This document shows, piece after piece, positions 12,711 through 24,930 of a DNA stretch of 64,000 bases. The notes beneath the pieces were generated by a model that saw only the letters and a list, made by a program, of their open reading frames with translations, was not told where the DNA came from and did not search any database. The stretch covers positions 175,952,445 through 176,016,444 of the forward strand of contig OY998176.1 in the NCBI GenBank assembly GCA_963921935.1. Reading direction: 5' to 3'. The translations under genes were made by a program, and so were the position numbers. The stretch is from Galeruca laticollis. Its lineage: Eukaryota; Arthropoda; Insecta; Coleoptera; Chrysomelidae. The stretch's first letter is position 1. Each line of letters starts with the position of its first letter.

Positions 12711-13741
12711 ATGAACGGACTGGAAAATGTATTGGGAACATTTAATAAATTAAATATTGAAGAAAATAATAAATCTAATAATAATTTTGAGAATTAATTT
12801 TCATCTGTGAATCTGTATAACCCTCAATTGGGAAATATTTACATTAAAATTAGAAAATATTAGACTATATGACGGTAACAGTAATACGTTAAATAAGTTT
12901 ATAATAAAGTGTGAAAAATGAATTGAAACATATGCGATATATAATGATGTAGAAATAAACAACCATATATTGGATTGTATACAAGAAAAACTCATAGGAA
13001 AAGCTGAAGCTATGGTAGTAAACCGTATGGAAGTAAATAGATGGCAAAAGATTAAGGAGTCCTTGAAACAGTGTTTCTCAGATCATAGAAATCTTGACTG
13101 AATCGTGCAGGAGCTAACACGAACAAGGCCATTTAAAAATAAGAATTTAATCAACGTCGGGGCTAGACTAGACAATTGCTAAAAAACATAATTATACAGA
13201 AAATCAGAAATGACTTTAGTCTTACTGAAAATGATAAAATATGCAATATAAATCATTGTGATACGACGCCACTGAACACCATTGTTTCAGGATGTATCGG
13301 TGTCCTTAAAAACAATATGCATTTGAGAAAGCCCAACTCTTTAGAATATGTGATGGCTTACGTACACGAATTTGAGAATTTTGAAAGATTATACGGTCAT
13401 CTAAATGAGCCAATATCCTTCAAAAATTCCAATAACTATAAGTCACCAAATAACAATTCATATAATTATAGTAATAATAATAATCAGAGTGATAATTATC
13501 CAAATTATCTTAAAAATAATTATAACCAATATCATGATTTCCAACAACGACAAAACTTTCCAAGCCAACCAATTGATATAAAACCACAACCACAACATCC
13601 TCGACATTATCCAACTAATGCGCAAGTATTTGATCCAAAAAGAAATGTTTTAAAGCCTCACAAAATACCTATACATAGCTTACCTAGACCGGAACCTATG
13701 TCGACAACGTCAAAAAACTTTACACGGATTCTCCAAGGAGA

Positions 13742-13780
<39 letters not shown>

Positions 13781-14140
13781 GGTAATAATAATAATCATAA
13801 TAGATTAAGAAATACTAATAATAATTATTTCCTAAATAATAATCAAAGATCAAATTTCATATCCGAAGAATTATATAACAATAGTTATGATGAAACGGAA
13901 GAAATAGAGGAAACAAAAGAAACAGTTAATCCGTTAAAGGAATTTGATACTTTCGTTTTTACAGAGGAAAAGTATGCTAGAGAACAAAATGAAAAATTTT
14001 CGGAAGGCTCCTCAGAAAAGAAATCCGAGGTAGCAGAAATTAAAATTACTTCAAATAAACCGCTAGAATACATAGAAATAAAAAACCCAAAATTAGACAT
14101 AGAAATATATTTATATGATATTACTTTTAAAGGAATAATA
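12711..14140 (+). pseudogene. Decayed gypsy gag
   Basis: A start at 12711 opens MNGLENVLGTFNKLN but stops after 28 codons. In another frame, collinear pieces follow: RLYDGNSNTLNKFI, HILDCIQEKLIGKAEA and WQKIKESLKQCFSD, the capsid-like core of errantivirus gag. The longest open part (13176-13808) is Asn/Gln-rich and holds PRPEPMSTTS, related to PEPMDTSSGN in the two larger gypsy copies here. Then an (AAT)n run and an acidic tail (YDETEEIEETKETVNP) lead towards protease, where the copy ends. At least one TGA and several frame changes make it non-coding. Like other errantivirus gags it lacks a CCHC knuckle. Confidence 0.7.
13741..13807. repeat. (AAT)n microsatellite in gag
   Basis: About a dozen AAT units, interrupted by CTGG and CATAAT. 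In the ancestral gag frame this encodes an Asn run; in the frame now open it reads as poly-Ile, so the frame was shifted before or during the expansion. Confidence 0.9.
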
Positions 14141-14250
14141 TGAAATATTAAATTCTTTCGTTTAATGATTTTATTCATTATTTAAGTTCATAACAGCTAG
14201 TTATTAAAAACAATAATATATTATAGTATGTACAAAAAGTACAAGGAGTA

Positions 14251-16330
14251 ATAAACCCTAATTAAGTATGCAAAACCTTTACAGGGAGCACCATGAAATT
14301 TTTGATAAATCTCTTACTTTAAATTACATTTCTTCCGTAAATCTAAAAACCAGGTAGATCGACCCCGTATTTGTTTCAGTTGTAGCAAAGTTTAGGGTTT
14401 ATTCATTGTTAAAGGATTAGCAGATACGCAATAACGCAATGCAGTGGTGTGTATTTTGGGAAAAAAATACGTTTTAAATTATAATATAATAAGAAATGAA
14501 AAGAAATAATTATTGGAATACATTTATTACTTACATTTTATTCTATATCCGACTCGGAAGAGGAAGAATCGTTGTTGACATTAATAATAATAGGGTCGAT
14601 TAAATCATCACAAAAATTGTCAATTTTCCACATATTTGCCTCTACTTTGATAACACGCTCGATACAGTTTGTCCAATTTTCCTTACTCACATGACTTACA
14701 GCACTCTCAAACAATTTCACAACATCCTTTATTTTAAAAGTAGTATTTTTTGTTCCAACTTCCCCCTTTACCTGAGCCCATATTAATTCTATGGGATTAA
14801 GTTCACAATGATAAGGGGGAAGTCGAAGAACTGATATACCACGAGAAGAAGCCATTTCTTCTACAATGTAGGTTTTGTATTTATTCTTGTTCATTTTTGC
14901 AACTCTGTAAAGTTCTTTCCTTAGTGGATCTTTTGGAAACTTAATATTTTTCGAAATAAGCCACTCCAAAAGCTCTGCTTTACGCCAACGACTTGTGGGC
15001 AATGCTTCTCGTAACCGTGAATGGTAACTTGCGTTGTCCATAACAATAACAGCCCCTTTTGGAATCAGATCCAACATTTGAACAAACCATTCCTCGAAGA
15101 CATCCCCATTCATATCTTCGTGATAGTCCCCCGTGCGTTTTCAAATAAAAGTTAATAATCCACCATCAACAAAACCTTCAGAACTTCCAACATGGACAAT
15201 GATAAGTCTTTTTTCTTTTCCAGATGGTGGCTGCAAACCTAACGACAAACCTTCCACGAATGCCTGCCTTCCGCTTTTAATGTTTTCATATTGCCAAGAT
15301 TTGGAAACTGTATATCCAGCATTTATCCATGTTTCGTCTAAGTAGAAGATTTTCAAATTTTGTTCTCTGGCATGTCGAATGCTTCTTAAATAGTCTCTTC
15401 TCCAAAAAACTATTTCCGGTTTATCTATCAAGAGAGATTTTCTATTATGTTTTGTATATCTGAAACCCACATCTTTCAAAAGTTTGCATAATGTCATTCT
15501 GGAGAATTTTGGATAGTCCGTATCTTCTTGCACTGATGTCATAATTTTGTCAAGTGTTGGGATTTCCTTTCGTAAGTGAAATCCATGGACTTTACGCCTT
15601 AGTCTTTGTTTTAATGACTCATCGATCTCAATTGGTTTTCGGCCTGAAGGAGTTTTAGGGGGTTGAAGAGTTCCATTCTTGCTTTCTTTTAGTAATCTAT
15701 AAATTGTTGATTTAGCAACACACAACATAGCAGCCGTTAATTCCACAATATCATCAACACTTGCACTTGGATCCTTGTTTTTCAATGATATATAACAATT
15801 CAATATCAGAGTTTTTTCATTTAAAGATAATGGACCTGTTTTTGGTCGTTTAGATGGTCCTTGGCTTATCGACATTGTTTGGTACTTGCACAATTAACAT
15901 TCAACAAATGTTTTAAATATATTCCAACTGTTTACAATATTATGACAACCATACAACTTTACTCAAAGAACTAATCCTAAGTACTGATTTAATGTACCTA
16001 CTTTCTTTTAAAATAATATTCCCGATAATGTTTCTAAGAAAACTGGGTTGTTTGGAATATTCCTCTCAATAATCGAATAATCTGTAAATAGGTGTAATCG
16101 TATTAAGCCGATTACAGTAGGCCACTTGCCATTTAAAATTTCTGAGAAAAATTCCCCAAACACTACATATAGGAGTAATACAAATAAAAAAGATTATGAA
16201 TAAACGGGCATGTCCGAACTCTGCCACAAAATAAAATTTTACCTGACTTGTATCAATTTGAGGATTACTGAAATGTTCGAACTGTGCCGCAACCGTTTAG
16301 TTTAATCCTATTAGAGTCATTAGGGTTTAT
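14251..16330 (-). mobile_element. Tc1/mariner-type element, DD82E (ends tentative)
   Basis: A transposase gene lies in the middle. The 12-base word ATAAACCCTAAT at 14251-14262 recurs inverted at 16319-16330 and might mark the terminal inverted repeats of a 2.08 kb element. However, a related word also occurs inverted at 14392-14402 and no clean TA duplication is visible, so the boundaries are weak. Confidence 0.45.
14538..15893 (-). pseudogene. IS630/Tc1/mariner transposase, DD82E, one stop
   Basis: This is the cut-and-paste transposase. The N-terminal part (about 1-140) is a paired-type DNA-binding region, with a helix-turn-helix around AAMLCVAKSTIYRLLKESKN. The catalytic domain has FYLDETW (first Asp at residue 186), VMDNASYHS (second Asp) and ELNPIELIW (Glu). 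I count 82 residues between the second Asp and the Glu, far more than the 34-41 of most Tc1/mariner proteins. From memory, a DD82E family (named Sailor) has been described. The tail is Ser/Asp/Glu-rich (SSSSESDIE). A single in-frame TGA at 15141-15143 splits the gene into 250- and 191-codon parts. The residues around it (KRTGDYHEDMN just after) stay in frame, so the copy decayed recently. The start is ambiguous between two Met codons, at residues 1 and 7. Confidence 0.85.
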
Positions 16331-16482
16331 AATAGATAAAATCGGAGGCCCATAGAATTAGGTATATTTCTGAAAGGTTTCAAAGATTTCTTGAATTAAA
16401 TATTTTGAAGAAATCTTGATTGTTTTGATCGATATTTAGGGGATTAGGGGAAGGATGTTGATGCACTTACACTATTGCCTAA

Positions 16483-16955
16483 AAATTAGGAAGAAGTATT
16501 TAATAGTGTTCGTGAATTACAATTACGAACGAACCGAGAAGAGGAATTTCTATTAACAGCAGACCAGGTATTTAAAATTATTGTGTTCTCCTGTTTATTC
16601 AAACTTAATTTTTTATGTAATTCGGATTGTATTTTGATGGATGGGACTTTTAAATACTGTTCAACTTTTTTTACCAAATGTTTACCATTCATGGTTTTAA
16701 AAACGGCTATTACGTACCTCTTGTTTTTTGTTTGCTGCCGGACAAATCAAGTCAAACATATTCAAATTTGTTTTTAATTTTAAGACAAAAATGTAAAGAA
16801 GTAGGCTTAAATTTTCAACCTAAAGAAGTCGTAGTAGATTTTGAACTAAGCATTCATAACGCTATATGGAAATGCAGATTAAAAATTAAATCCATCGCTT
16901 TTAATTATTACTTGAGATTCAATCCGGGTTATGTAGAAATTATAGCTATATGACT
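16483..16955 (+). pseudogene. MULE transposase fragment
   Basis: Two overlapping frames give one collinear protein. The first (to about 16690) contains CNSDCILMDGTFKYCSTFF, with the first catalytic Asp in MDGTFK. The second (from about 16678) contains FTIHGFKNGYYVPLVF, LLPDKSSQTYSNLF and VVVDFELSIHNAI, with the second Asp in VDFE. The order DGTFKYC, FTIHG, PLVF-LLP and VDFE is that of Mutator-like transposases common in arthropods. A frame change occurs near 16680 and the C-terminal third with the last Glu is missing. No terminal repeats were found. Confidence 0.7.
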
Positions 16956-17103
16956 GCACTTCTCCATACATTTGAAAGAGCTCTTGACGAATATTGGTTT
17001 GCAATACATCAATCGGACTTCTGATACTCTTAATTAATGATTTAAAGATGCGTGACACCGTATATGTATTGAGTGTAATATAAATCATTAGTATTAATTA
17101 TTA

Positions 17104-17312
17104 TGTATACCACCAGACCTTATGGTGAATTGGGTTAGATGATAGATTTATACTTTACTCTTCCAGCATTCTATATCCTGGGAGGTATGTCAAGTTGTCA
17201 GTTTCCAGATAGGTCGTTGTAAAATCACTACAAAAACATTAACACAATAAAAGCACGTTGATTAAATATAAAAAGTTATTTTATTATCTTACGACTTACA
17301 TGGTGTCAGAGT
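17104..17312 (+). mobile_element. Possible copia-type LTR with PBS remnant
   Basis: TGGTGTCAGAGT at 17301-17312 differs at two bases from TGGTATCAGAGC, the initiator-Met tRNA primer site of Ty1/copia elements. The preceding 197 bases begin TGTATACC and end CTTACA, fitting a TG...CA LTR. No copia gag or pol follows (17313-17650 has no long frame), so at most this is a 5' stub. Confidence 0.35.
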
Positions 17313-17689
17313 AGGAAAATCCGAAAGATTTGAAATTTACCTAAAAGCGTCTCGCCTTTATTAAAATTATAGTGGTTTGGTAGGTTACCAAAACTTAAAG
17401 ACGGATCCCGTTACCTTTTCTATCTGATGACAAAGACTATTTTCCTCGAAACATCCACTTATCATGATGTACGTGGAGCATTACTTAATTTGAGGGAGAA
17501 CATATTGGAATCCAATATACAAAAGCTAGCCATGCCGAAGATAGAGTGCAACAAGCTGAATTGAAGGGTCATCAGATACATAGTAGGAAGTAATCTTACA
17601 AGATCTGCAGTTTGTAGTCATTCGCCCACTGTCCAGGTTGAAGCTTAGTTTCCTTCTTACTTCCATGAAATGAGAAATTGTAATGAATA

Positions 17690-19310
17690 AAATAAAGTCC
17701 AATAAAAGCCATTAATTCATATAAAAATATTGTCCATACACTAATATTATTAAAGTGTACTGAGTTTTGAAATTATTCGTTTAAATTTTCACTTTGAATA
17801 TCTAAAGAGTCTTTTAAATTATTAAGTCTATCCAAATTAACATGTTCTAACTGAAGAGAGTCTTATTTCACTGGTTTTTTATTCATAACATTTTTAATTG
17901 TAAGTTTCGGAAGTTCGATTAATTTTAATTCACTTTTATTAAGTCTACTGCTACGGAGAACTACGTTATCTATCTTAACTATACAGTTTTTTCCTAATTC
18001 TACAATAAATGTTCCTTTTAATGGTACTTTGTCTTTATCACTACCGCACATTTGTTCAGCCACTGTAGTCTGAGGAGAAACGACAGCCCCTTCATTCGAT
18101 TGAAGTTTTTGAAAGCTGACTTCTCTGATACTAACTGGAATAACATGACAATAACTTGAATTTTTAGAAAATTTTCACATTGCACTTCACAAGGGGCATC
18201 TTCTTCTTGAATAGTTATTCGTGTCGACTCATGGCAGATGAATTCTTGATCGCTAATTTCTTGACAATCGTTGTCGAAAGGCTTGGAATTTTGCTCATTG
18301 AGGATAAGGAATTTGGAATAATTATATGAAAAATATTGTCTTTTGGAGTGGGTAAAGGAAAAAGTTGATATAAATCGTAATTCTTGATCTCTACAACTGG
18401 TATTTCTATTATTCGTTTTAGAGTAACTTTTAATCTGCATTACCTTTTCGAAATTGATGATATTTTCTGTAATTGGTTAGAATGGCAATTTGGAATTTGA
18501 TAAATCTGTATTAATAAGTATTAAGTGCTTCATGAGATCTTTCGGATCCATTATTGAATTGTGGAATATGTTTAATTTAGAAAATGTTATGGCTGTTTTA
18601 ATCCTCTCTAATAAATCGTATACATTTTGATATAAAATGGCTATTTCATACAAAACATGCTTTATATATTAATACTCGATAGTTTGCTGGTTTTTGTTCC
18701 GTGCTCTTTCAACTATATGTTCAATTTCAGTTATTTTAGATTCTAATGCTTTCTGATTTCTCGTTAGGACTTGAGTGCTTTTATTAAAAATATCAATTGA
18801 TTCTTGTATGATAGTAACTTGTTTATTTACTAATGGTCTCATTTCATTTTGGTGTGTTGAAAGGACTTCAATAGCTTGATCGTATTTTTCGGCGTCACTG
18901 CTGTCTAGATTTCCTGTTATTGCTTTTATAAATGAACCTAAACCGTTTATTATTCCTCTTTTTATTCTGAATTGCTGATCAAATGTAGGAATTAATTGAT
19001 TGATTTGAACAATGATCTTATTTCCGATCATAGTAAGTAATTGAAATGTACTTGAAATTTCATCGAGTTCTGAAATATTGGAAATTTTACTGAAAAACAT
19101 GCTTTGTAGTTTAGTATGCTTATCTTGTAATGATTTAAATTCACTGATTATTTTTGATGTATCAAAAGTTTTTACAAATGACCAAAAGTCATCGATATTT
19201 TGACTGGTCCCTAATTTAAGCGGTAATATACCAGGGTTATCGTTTAAATTATGGAAGGTATGATATATTAGTCCGTAACACCGAAGTTGATGGCTGCGAA
19301 GAAACTGCAA
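17690..19310 (-). pseudogene. Env of gypsy copy A, baculovirus-F-like, decayed
   Basis: Errantivirus env proteins are membrane fusion proteins related to baculovirus F. The first open part (213 codons, 19310-18669) carries a basic RIKRG site (furin-like) followed by a Gly-rich hydrophobic stretch and TGNLDSSDAEKYD, the usual start of the transmembrane subunit. Later parts at 18440-18018 and 18063-17863 match the ectodomain of copy B. A membrane-spanning stretch with flanking stops can be read near 17700-17760. Several stops and frame changes separate the parts; the gene is not functional. Confidence 0.75.
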
Positions 19311-19321
19311 CGAAATTTTTT

Positions 19322-20725
19322 CTTAATTCTTTTATATGAATTATTTCTTTCTTATTATTTCTAGTATTCATTATCTCTATTCTATTCCTATCTAATAAAC
19401 TAATTATCTTAAATGGACCTAAAAATTTATTGTCTTTCTTACATCTATATTGAGGATTTCTCTTATAAACTATTTGATCTACTTGAAATTGTTCATTTTT
19501 GTCTCCGTTAACGTTATGCTTTGAAACTACTTTTGCTTTTTTTGATTCAAGTGCTTTTTTAACTTGATCATATACATGTTCTAACTTATTTTTATGATTT
19601 TCGGCATAGTCTGAATAGAAGGTTGTTGGTAAAAATATTTCATTTGGATTTCTGGAGTTCGTGTGCCCAAAAGTTAGCTCGAAAGGTGTGTAGTTAGTAG
19701 CACTATGTATACTACTGTTATAACCTAAAATATAATAGTTCATAAGATTCTCATTTCCTTTAGGATACATGTTTCTAAGTATTCTAAGGTGTTCTATTAT
19801 TGAAGAGTGAAAACGTTCAACAATAGCATTTCCTTCATGATGGCCTATAGTGGTAAAATGTACTTTTATTTTATGCAATTTTAAAATTTCTAGAACTACT
19901 TCGTTGTTAAATTCCGTACCGTTATCCAAAATTAATTTTTCTAGTACGTCAAATGAAGAAAAATATTTAATCAAAGCGTTACTAATGTGAATCGCGGTTT
20001 AAGCTATTATCTCATATGCTTGAGCAAATTTTGTAAAAGAGTCAACTAATGTTAAAAATATGTTGTTATTAAAAAATAAAAGATCAATATGAATGATATG
20101 AAATGGTTTTGAAGCTGTCTCTGTAAGAATTAACGGCGAATATGGATTTGCATGAATTTATATAGTCTCTTAATCCTATCCAATAATAGTTTCTTTTTAA
20201 ATGTTCAATAGTTTCAGAAATACCTCGGTGGTTACCTTTACTTTCATGATGATTTTTTATTAACAAAATCTGTTCATCTTTATCATTTACTGTATCAACT
20301 AATTGCGTGCATCTAATTAATTTAGAACCTTTCTCTGAAAATTTGTTTAAATACACTTCATTGAAATTTCTATATAAACCTTCTGCATGGAAGTACATAC
20401 AATATGTTTTATTTTGTATAATGTAATCTCGCAAAAATTCAAAAATTAAATCGTGATTATTTTCTGTGGGAATTTCTACAGTTATGATTTTATGATGCTC
20501 ATAATTTTCTTGTTTAACGTCTAATTTATGATATATTTGTCCAAAAACTAAAATTTGATTTACATTATTATTAATAATTTCGTCAAGGATTTCAATTCCT
20601 TCGTTAGTAGTTTCATTACTTGTTGTATGTTGTGTCCTACTACCAGTGTCGTACTCAGGGGGTCTAGTTTGTATATCAGAAGTTATATTAATATTTGATT
20701 GATTTTGAATATTAGCGTCGTCCAA
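19322..20725 (-). pseudogene. Integrase region of gypsy copy A, decayed
   Basis: The upstream part (213 codons) has the N-terminal zinc-binding region (NHHESKGNHRGI, then SCKSI where the Cys pair is damaged by a frame change). The downstream part (19974-19249) has ILDNGTEFNNE with the second catalytic Asp, HFTTIGHHEGNAIVERFHSS with the Glu, a GPFKI motif and the C-terminal IHIKELRKN. The join near 20000 is broken by a stop and frame change. The downstream frame overlaps the start of env. Confidence 0.75.
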
Positions 20726-20913
20726 AGGATTCTCAGCTATTTGTTTAAGATATTGTAATCTGTCACTATTGATTTCTCCAGGATTGTTGATAATTGACTC
20801 ATTTTCTAGTGCGTTTAAAGTTATTCTTGAGAGTGCGTCTGCATTAGTGTTTGTTTTCTCTTTTTTATATTCTACGTCATAATTAAATTCTTCGAGTTTA
20901 AGTCTCCATCGTA

Positions 20914-22605
20914 CTAATTTGGAATAGGGTTCGTGTAATTTAAAAAGCCATACGGTCGGTGTTCAGTTACTTTTGTAAATTTTCGACCATATAAATAAGG
21001 ACGGAAGTACTTACATGCCCATACTATTGCTAATGGTTCCTTTTCTATCGTGCTATATTTTTGCTCTGAATCATTTAAAGTACGCGAAACATAAGCAATA
21101 GGTTTGTCTGAACCAATAGGTCCTTGAGATAAAATAGCGCCCAAAGCTACATTTGAGGCGTCTATCGTTAATATAAATTTTTCATTAAAATCTGGGTATT
21201 GAAGAAGGGGTGCATTAGTTAATAAATCTTTACAAGTATTGAAAGCATTAACAAATTCTTGATCATGAATAATTTTAGAGCCTTTTTTAAACATTTTGTT
21301 AAAGGTTTTGTGATTTTGGCAAAATCTTTAATGTATTTACGGTAATATCCAATTAAACCAAGAAAGCTTTTAATGTCTTTTGTGGAATTACATATTGGGA
21401 AATTTTTTACAGCTAAAATTTTCTCGGGATTTGGTTTGACTCCATATGGGGTTATTACATGTCCTAAATAATTTACTTCGTTTCGTAAAAATTTAGATTT
21501 GTCTAATTGTATTTTAAAATTAGCTTCTCTGAGTCTGTCAAAAATTTGTCTTAAGTCGAGTAATATGTTCTTGGAGAGACGTACTTGATAGAATAACATC
21601 ATCGAGATAAACTAAGCCAGTTTCATTTTGTAAACCTTTAAGTATATTATCCATGACTCTCTGAAAAGTCCTCGGTGAATTTTTCATTCCCATGGGCATT
21701 CGAACAAATTCGTAATGTGCATTTTCGGCGGAAAATGCTGTTTTATGGATATCATTTTCATCCCTTTGTATTTGATAAAAACCGTCAGCTAAATCAAGGG
21801 TAGTAAAATATTGACTTCTTCCTAATTGGTCAAAAATTGTACTAATTAAAGGTAGTGGATATTTGTCATCGACTGTCTTTTCATTCAACTTTCGATAGTC
21901 AATAACCTATCGATATTTTTTCTTAGTTGATGAATCTTTACGCTTTTCTACAGTCCAGTTGGACTATTATACGGAGATGAGGAGTGTCTAATGATACCTT
22001 GTGATAACATATTGTTGATTTGAGATTTTATTTCTTTTTTATAAACATCGGGATATCTGTATGTTTTAGTGTAAACAGGAGTATCGTCTTTTAGTTTAAT
22101 TTGATGTTTTACGGTATTTGTAAATGAAAGAGGAATTTGGTCACAATAAAATATATCTCTGCATTCATAACATAGATCCTGTATATATTGTCTTTCTTCA
22201 TAGTTACAGTGATTCAATCGAATTTGCTTTAAATTATCTTTTAATAATTTATCGTGGTTATCGGTTAACATTTCATTTGATTCTTCCAATTTATTTCTGT
22301 AAGATCTAATTTTTCTATAATAAATGGACTGGTTACCGTAATTACTTTCGGTTCACAGCTGGAATTTGTAATAGATGTATACGCAAAGTAATTTTGAGAG
22401 CTTGAGGACATTCTAATTGTGTATCAAATTTAATATATTTCATGAATCCCAAACCGTTTTCTATATTTACTGGTAATTTGACAATTTTAGTGGTTCTTTC
22501 AGGTATAATAATTTGATGATTATCTATTTTTATCAATTTCTTTGTATTGCTCTTTTCTTCACTATCAAAATTTATTGTTATTTGAGTTTTAGGTGTAATA
22601 ATCAA
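20914..22605 (-). pseudogene. Protease tail, RT and RNase H of gypsy copy A, decayed
   Basis: Four overlapping open parts in alternating frames cover RT and RNase H. RT motifs seen are FTTLDLADGFYQI, FVRMPMGMKNSPRTF and LVYLDDVIL (the catalytic YLDD is intact). RNase H shows LTIDASNVALGAIL and AYVSRTLNDSEQKYS. An upstream part (22605-22342) holds sequence like the segment between protease and RT in copy B. There are at least four frame changes, so no complete pol can be made. Confidence 0.8.
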
Positions 22606-22948
22606 TTTCTTACATTTCTTACATAAGTCAACTTTTGCACATAGTTGTTTGAGTAAGTCAATACCTAAAGTCCATTATATTTCTTACTAAATTTGGAAAG
22701 ATGAAATTTGTTTTTTTCTTTAACTTTAAAAATATTGAAAAGTGGAATTTCAATTACTTCATTATGGAAACTGATACTATGAGCTGTCTGAATACTAAAA
22801 TCTTCGTATAAAATGTTATTTCTAAAAAATCGATAAGCTAAGTTAGGATCAATTAAACTTCTGCTACTACCGGTATCTATTAGAAAATTAGCATTTAATT
22901 CGGGAATAAAAATATAAGGAAGATTAGATTTTAGTAAGTTTATATTAA

Positions 22949-24315
22949 TTATGTTATGTCCTTGCTTTTCATACCCATGCGAAAATTTATATCTGCGTTA
23001 TCAGAATTGTAAGTTGAATCCTGAGTGGGACGATGAGAGTGTGTAGCAGGTGCATTTATCACGTTACTTTCTCGTTCTAGATGAGGATTATGATTATCAT
23101 ATGTTTCTTGGCAAATCTGAGTGTGAGAATTGTAACAGTTATTATTTCCAGCGAATTCATAATTTGAAGAATTAAAATTTTCAGGATATTGGAATTCATT
23201 AGAATATTCACAAAAATGATGATTTTTTATACGTGTATTACCAGATGACGTATCCATTGGATCTGGATAATTCCTATTCCTATTATGATAATTTGTATTT
23301 CTAGAAATTTGAGTACTTCTATCTAAATTATTTGCATACGAATTGTTCCTTTGAAAATGATTATTTTGAGGTGATTGATTTTGAGGAACATAGAAAGATC
23401 TTTGATTATAATTAGAATTATTCGGATGATTGTTATTATTAGGATGGCGGAAATTATTATTATTTTGATTTGAATTATAGTTATCAAAGTTTCTGTTAAA
23501 ATTGGAAGAATATTGTCTATTTAAAAGGTTGAGATGGTCTTGAGGTTGACAAATTATTTATCCGGGGATTTGATGGTGCCATTCTGTGAACTGGTCTAAA
23601 ATTTTGTTGAATTTAAATAATTAGTTTTACGCGTACTGTACATTGCCTTTTCTAAACTGTCTGGATTTCTTAATCGAATATTATTTTGTAACGGGCCGCT
23701 GAGCCCACTAACAAATGTTTTTAATGCTAACTCATCATAACTCTCTAGTCTAATACATTTTTCCTGAGGTGGAAGATTTGATGCATTTTTTTCGATGCTA
23801 TTAAACTTCTACAATCTTGCCAACGCATGCCAAAATTATATGGTGTTTCATTTTTGAATGGATGTAAAGTCTTGAACGAGACAATCAAGATTTCTTTGAT
23901 CTCCAAAAGTTAATTGTAATAATTTTTTAATATCATCCCATATAGTTAATTCTGAACGGGATCCTATTAAACTTAAGGCTCTACCTGTTTATTTACCTAT
24001 TATTGCCCGCAAAATATATGAATTAATGTGAGCACTTATATTTGTAGTATCTGCGAATTGACTTATCAAACTTTCACAAGCATCTAAAAATACTCCTGTG
24101 TGTGCATTGCCATCAAATTGTGGTATAGTATCTACATATAATTTTAAAAGTGAATAATTTACATTCACTGTAGCCATTTCTGAAATTGAATTTTCTGGAC
24201 CTGAACTATCCTTAACTGGGGGCGAATTCTCAATATTTGTTAATATATCTGAATAACAACTATCCTCTAAATTCAATGATTGACCTAAAATGCTAAGGTC
24301 TTCAATGCCTGACAT
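22949..24315 (-). pseudogene. Gag of gypsy copy A, decayed
   Basis: The start (MSGIEDLSILGQSLNLEDSC, 24315) parallels that of copy B gag (MSDIDISTLEILKKSLTL). The first 108 codons are open and cover the region with YSLLKLYVDTIPQFDGN. The middle is broken. The last open part (23257-22949) begins MDTSSGNTR, the same motif as in copy B, and is Asn/His-rich. No zinc knuckle is present. Confidence 0.75.
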
Positions 24316-24615
24316 AGAATATTAAAACATATAAAAATGTAGAAAAATCACTCATAAATCAACATAAAATTATGGAGGAAAATTATATAGGAGAACAAAA
24401 CTCGCTTACCAAAGTAAATGGGTTGGCTTCATCTTCTTAAAACTAACCGGATTCTGCAATGTTGGCTTCTTCCGTGGTCTCCAAACTTCGGCGATGTGGA
24501 TCCTTCGTCTGGATGAATACTTTCCAAATTACCGATATTTTCGACGACTTTACGCGATCGTTAATTGTCAATATAGACCGGTTTGACACTATTTTTGTTG
24601 TCGTTCCGTTTGACA

Positions 24616-24633
24616 ATCCTACTGACTGCGCCA
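24616..24633 (-). other. Primer binding site, gypsy copy A
   Basis: On minus the sequence reads TGGCGCAGTCAGTAGGAT, the tRNA-Ser-type primer site, immediately after the LTR end (...CATAAAAT). It fixes the orientation and the start of the internal region. Confidence 0.8.
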
Positions 24634-24930
24634 ATTTTATGTTCACTCGCGTAAAAGTCGTTTTTAAAAAAATGATTGAACAATTTGAGAAAGTGGAACT
24701 TTATTAACTTAACAAACAATTAAATGTTATAGTTGAAAAGTATAAGTTAAAAAGATGAAAATGCCGGCTCGCAACTGGTTTTGTTCCCGTTGTCGTAAGT
24801 GGGGGAACGCTTCTTCGATTCAGCAACGTCAGCTCTTTTCTAGGCAATCGAGGTTTATAACTTGCTTCGTAATTATACAGTTGTCTTGATAATGGAAATC
24901 CATATAAATCACGTCTCATTATAGTAATTT

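Larger units (their letters stand above)
12321..14140 (+). mobile_element. 5' fragment of a gypsy-type LTR element
   Basis: A primer-binding-site word, TGGCGCAGTCAGTAGCATCT, starts at 12461. It has the same core as those at 24633 and 62879 on minus, which mark errantivirus-like elements primed by tRNA-Ser. The sequence before it should be LTR; an AGTTAG start at 12321 would give an LTR of 140 bases, but no second LTR exists to confirm it. After the leader comes a decayed gag, then the element is cut off before protease. No pol or env follows. Confidence 0.6.
17650..24930 (-). mobile_element. Decayed errantivirus-like gypsy element (copy A)
   Basis: From right to left come PBS, gag, protease, RT/RNase H, integrase and env, in the same order and with the same proteins as the better copy at 55298-63065. 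Every gene is split by stops and frame changes. LTR-like sequence follows the PBS from 24634 to roughly 24930, but I found no matching 3' LTR near 17.6 kb, so that end is lost or too diverged. Both outer limits are approximate. Confidence 0.8.

Noticed and set aside
13176..13808. 210-codon ORF ending in poly-Ile
   Set aside because: The Ile run is an out-of-frame reading of an (AAT)n microsatellite in a decayed gag; not a membrane protein.
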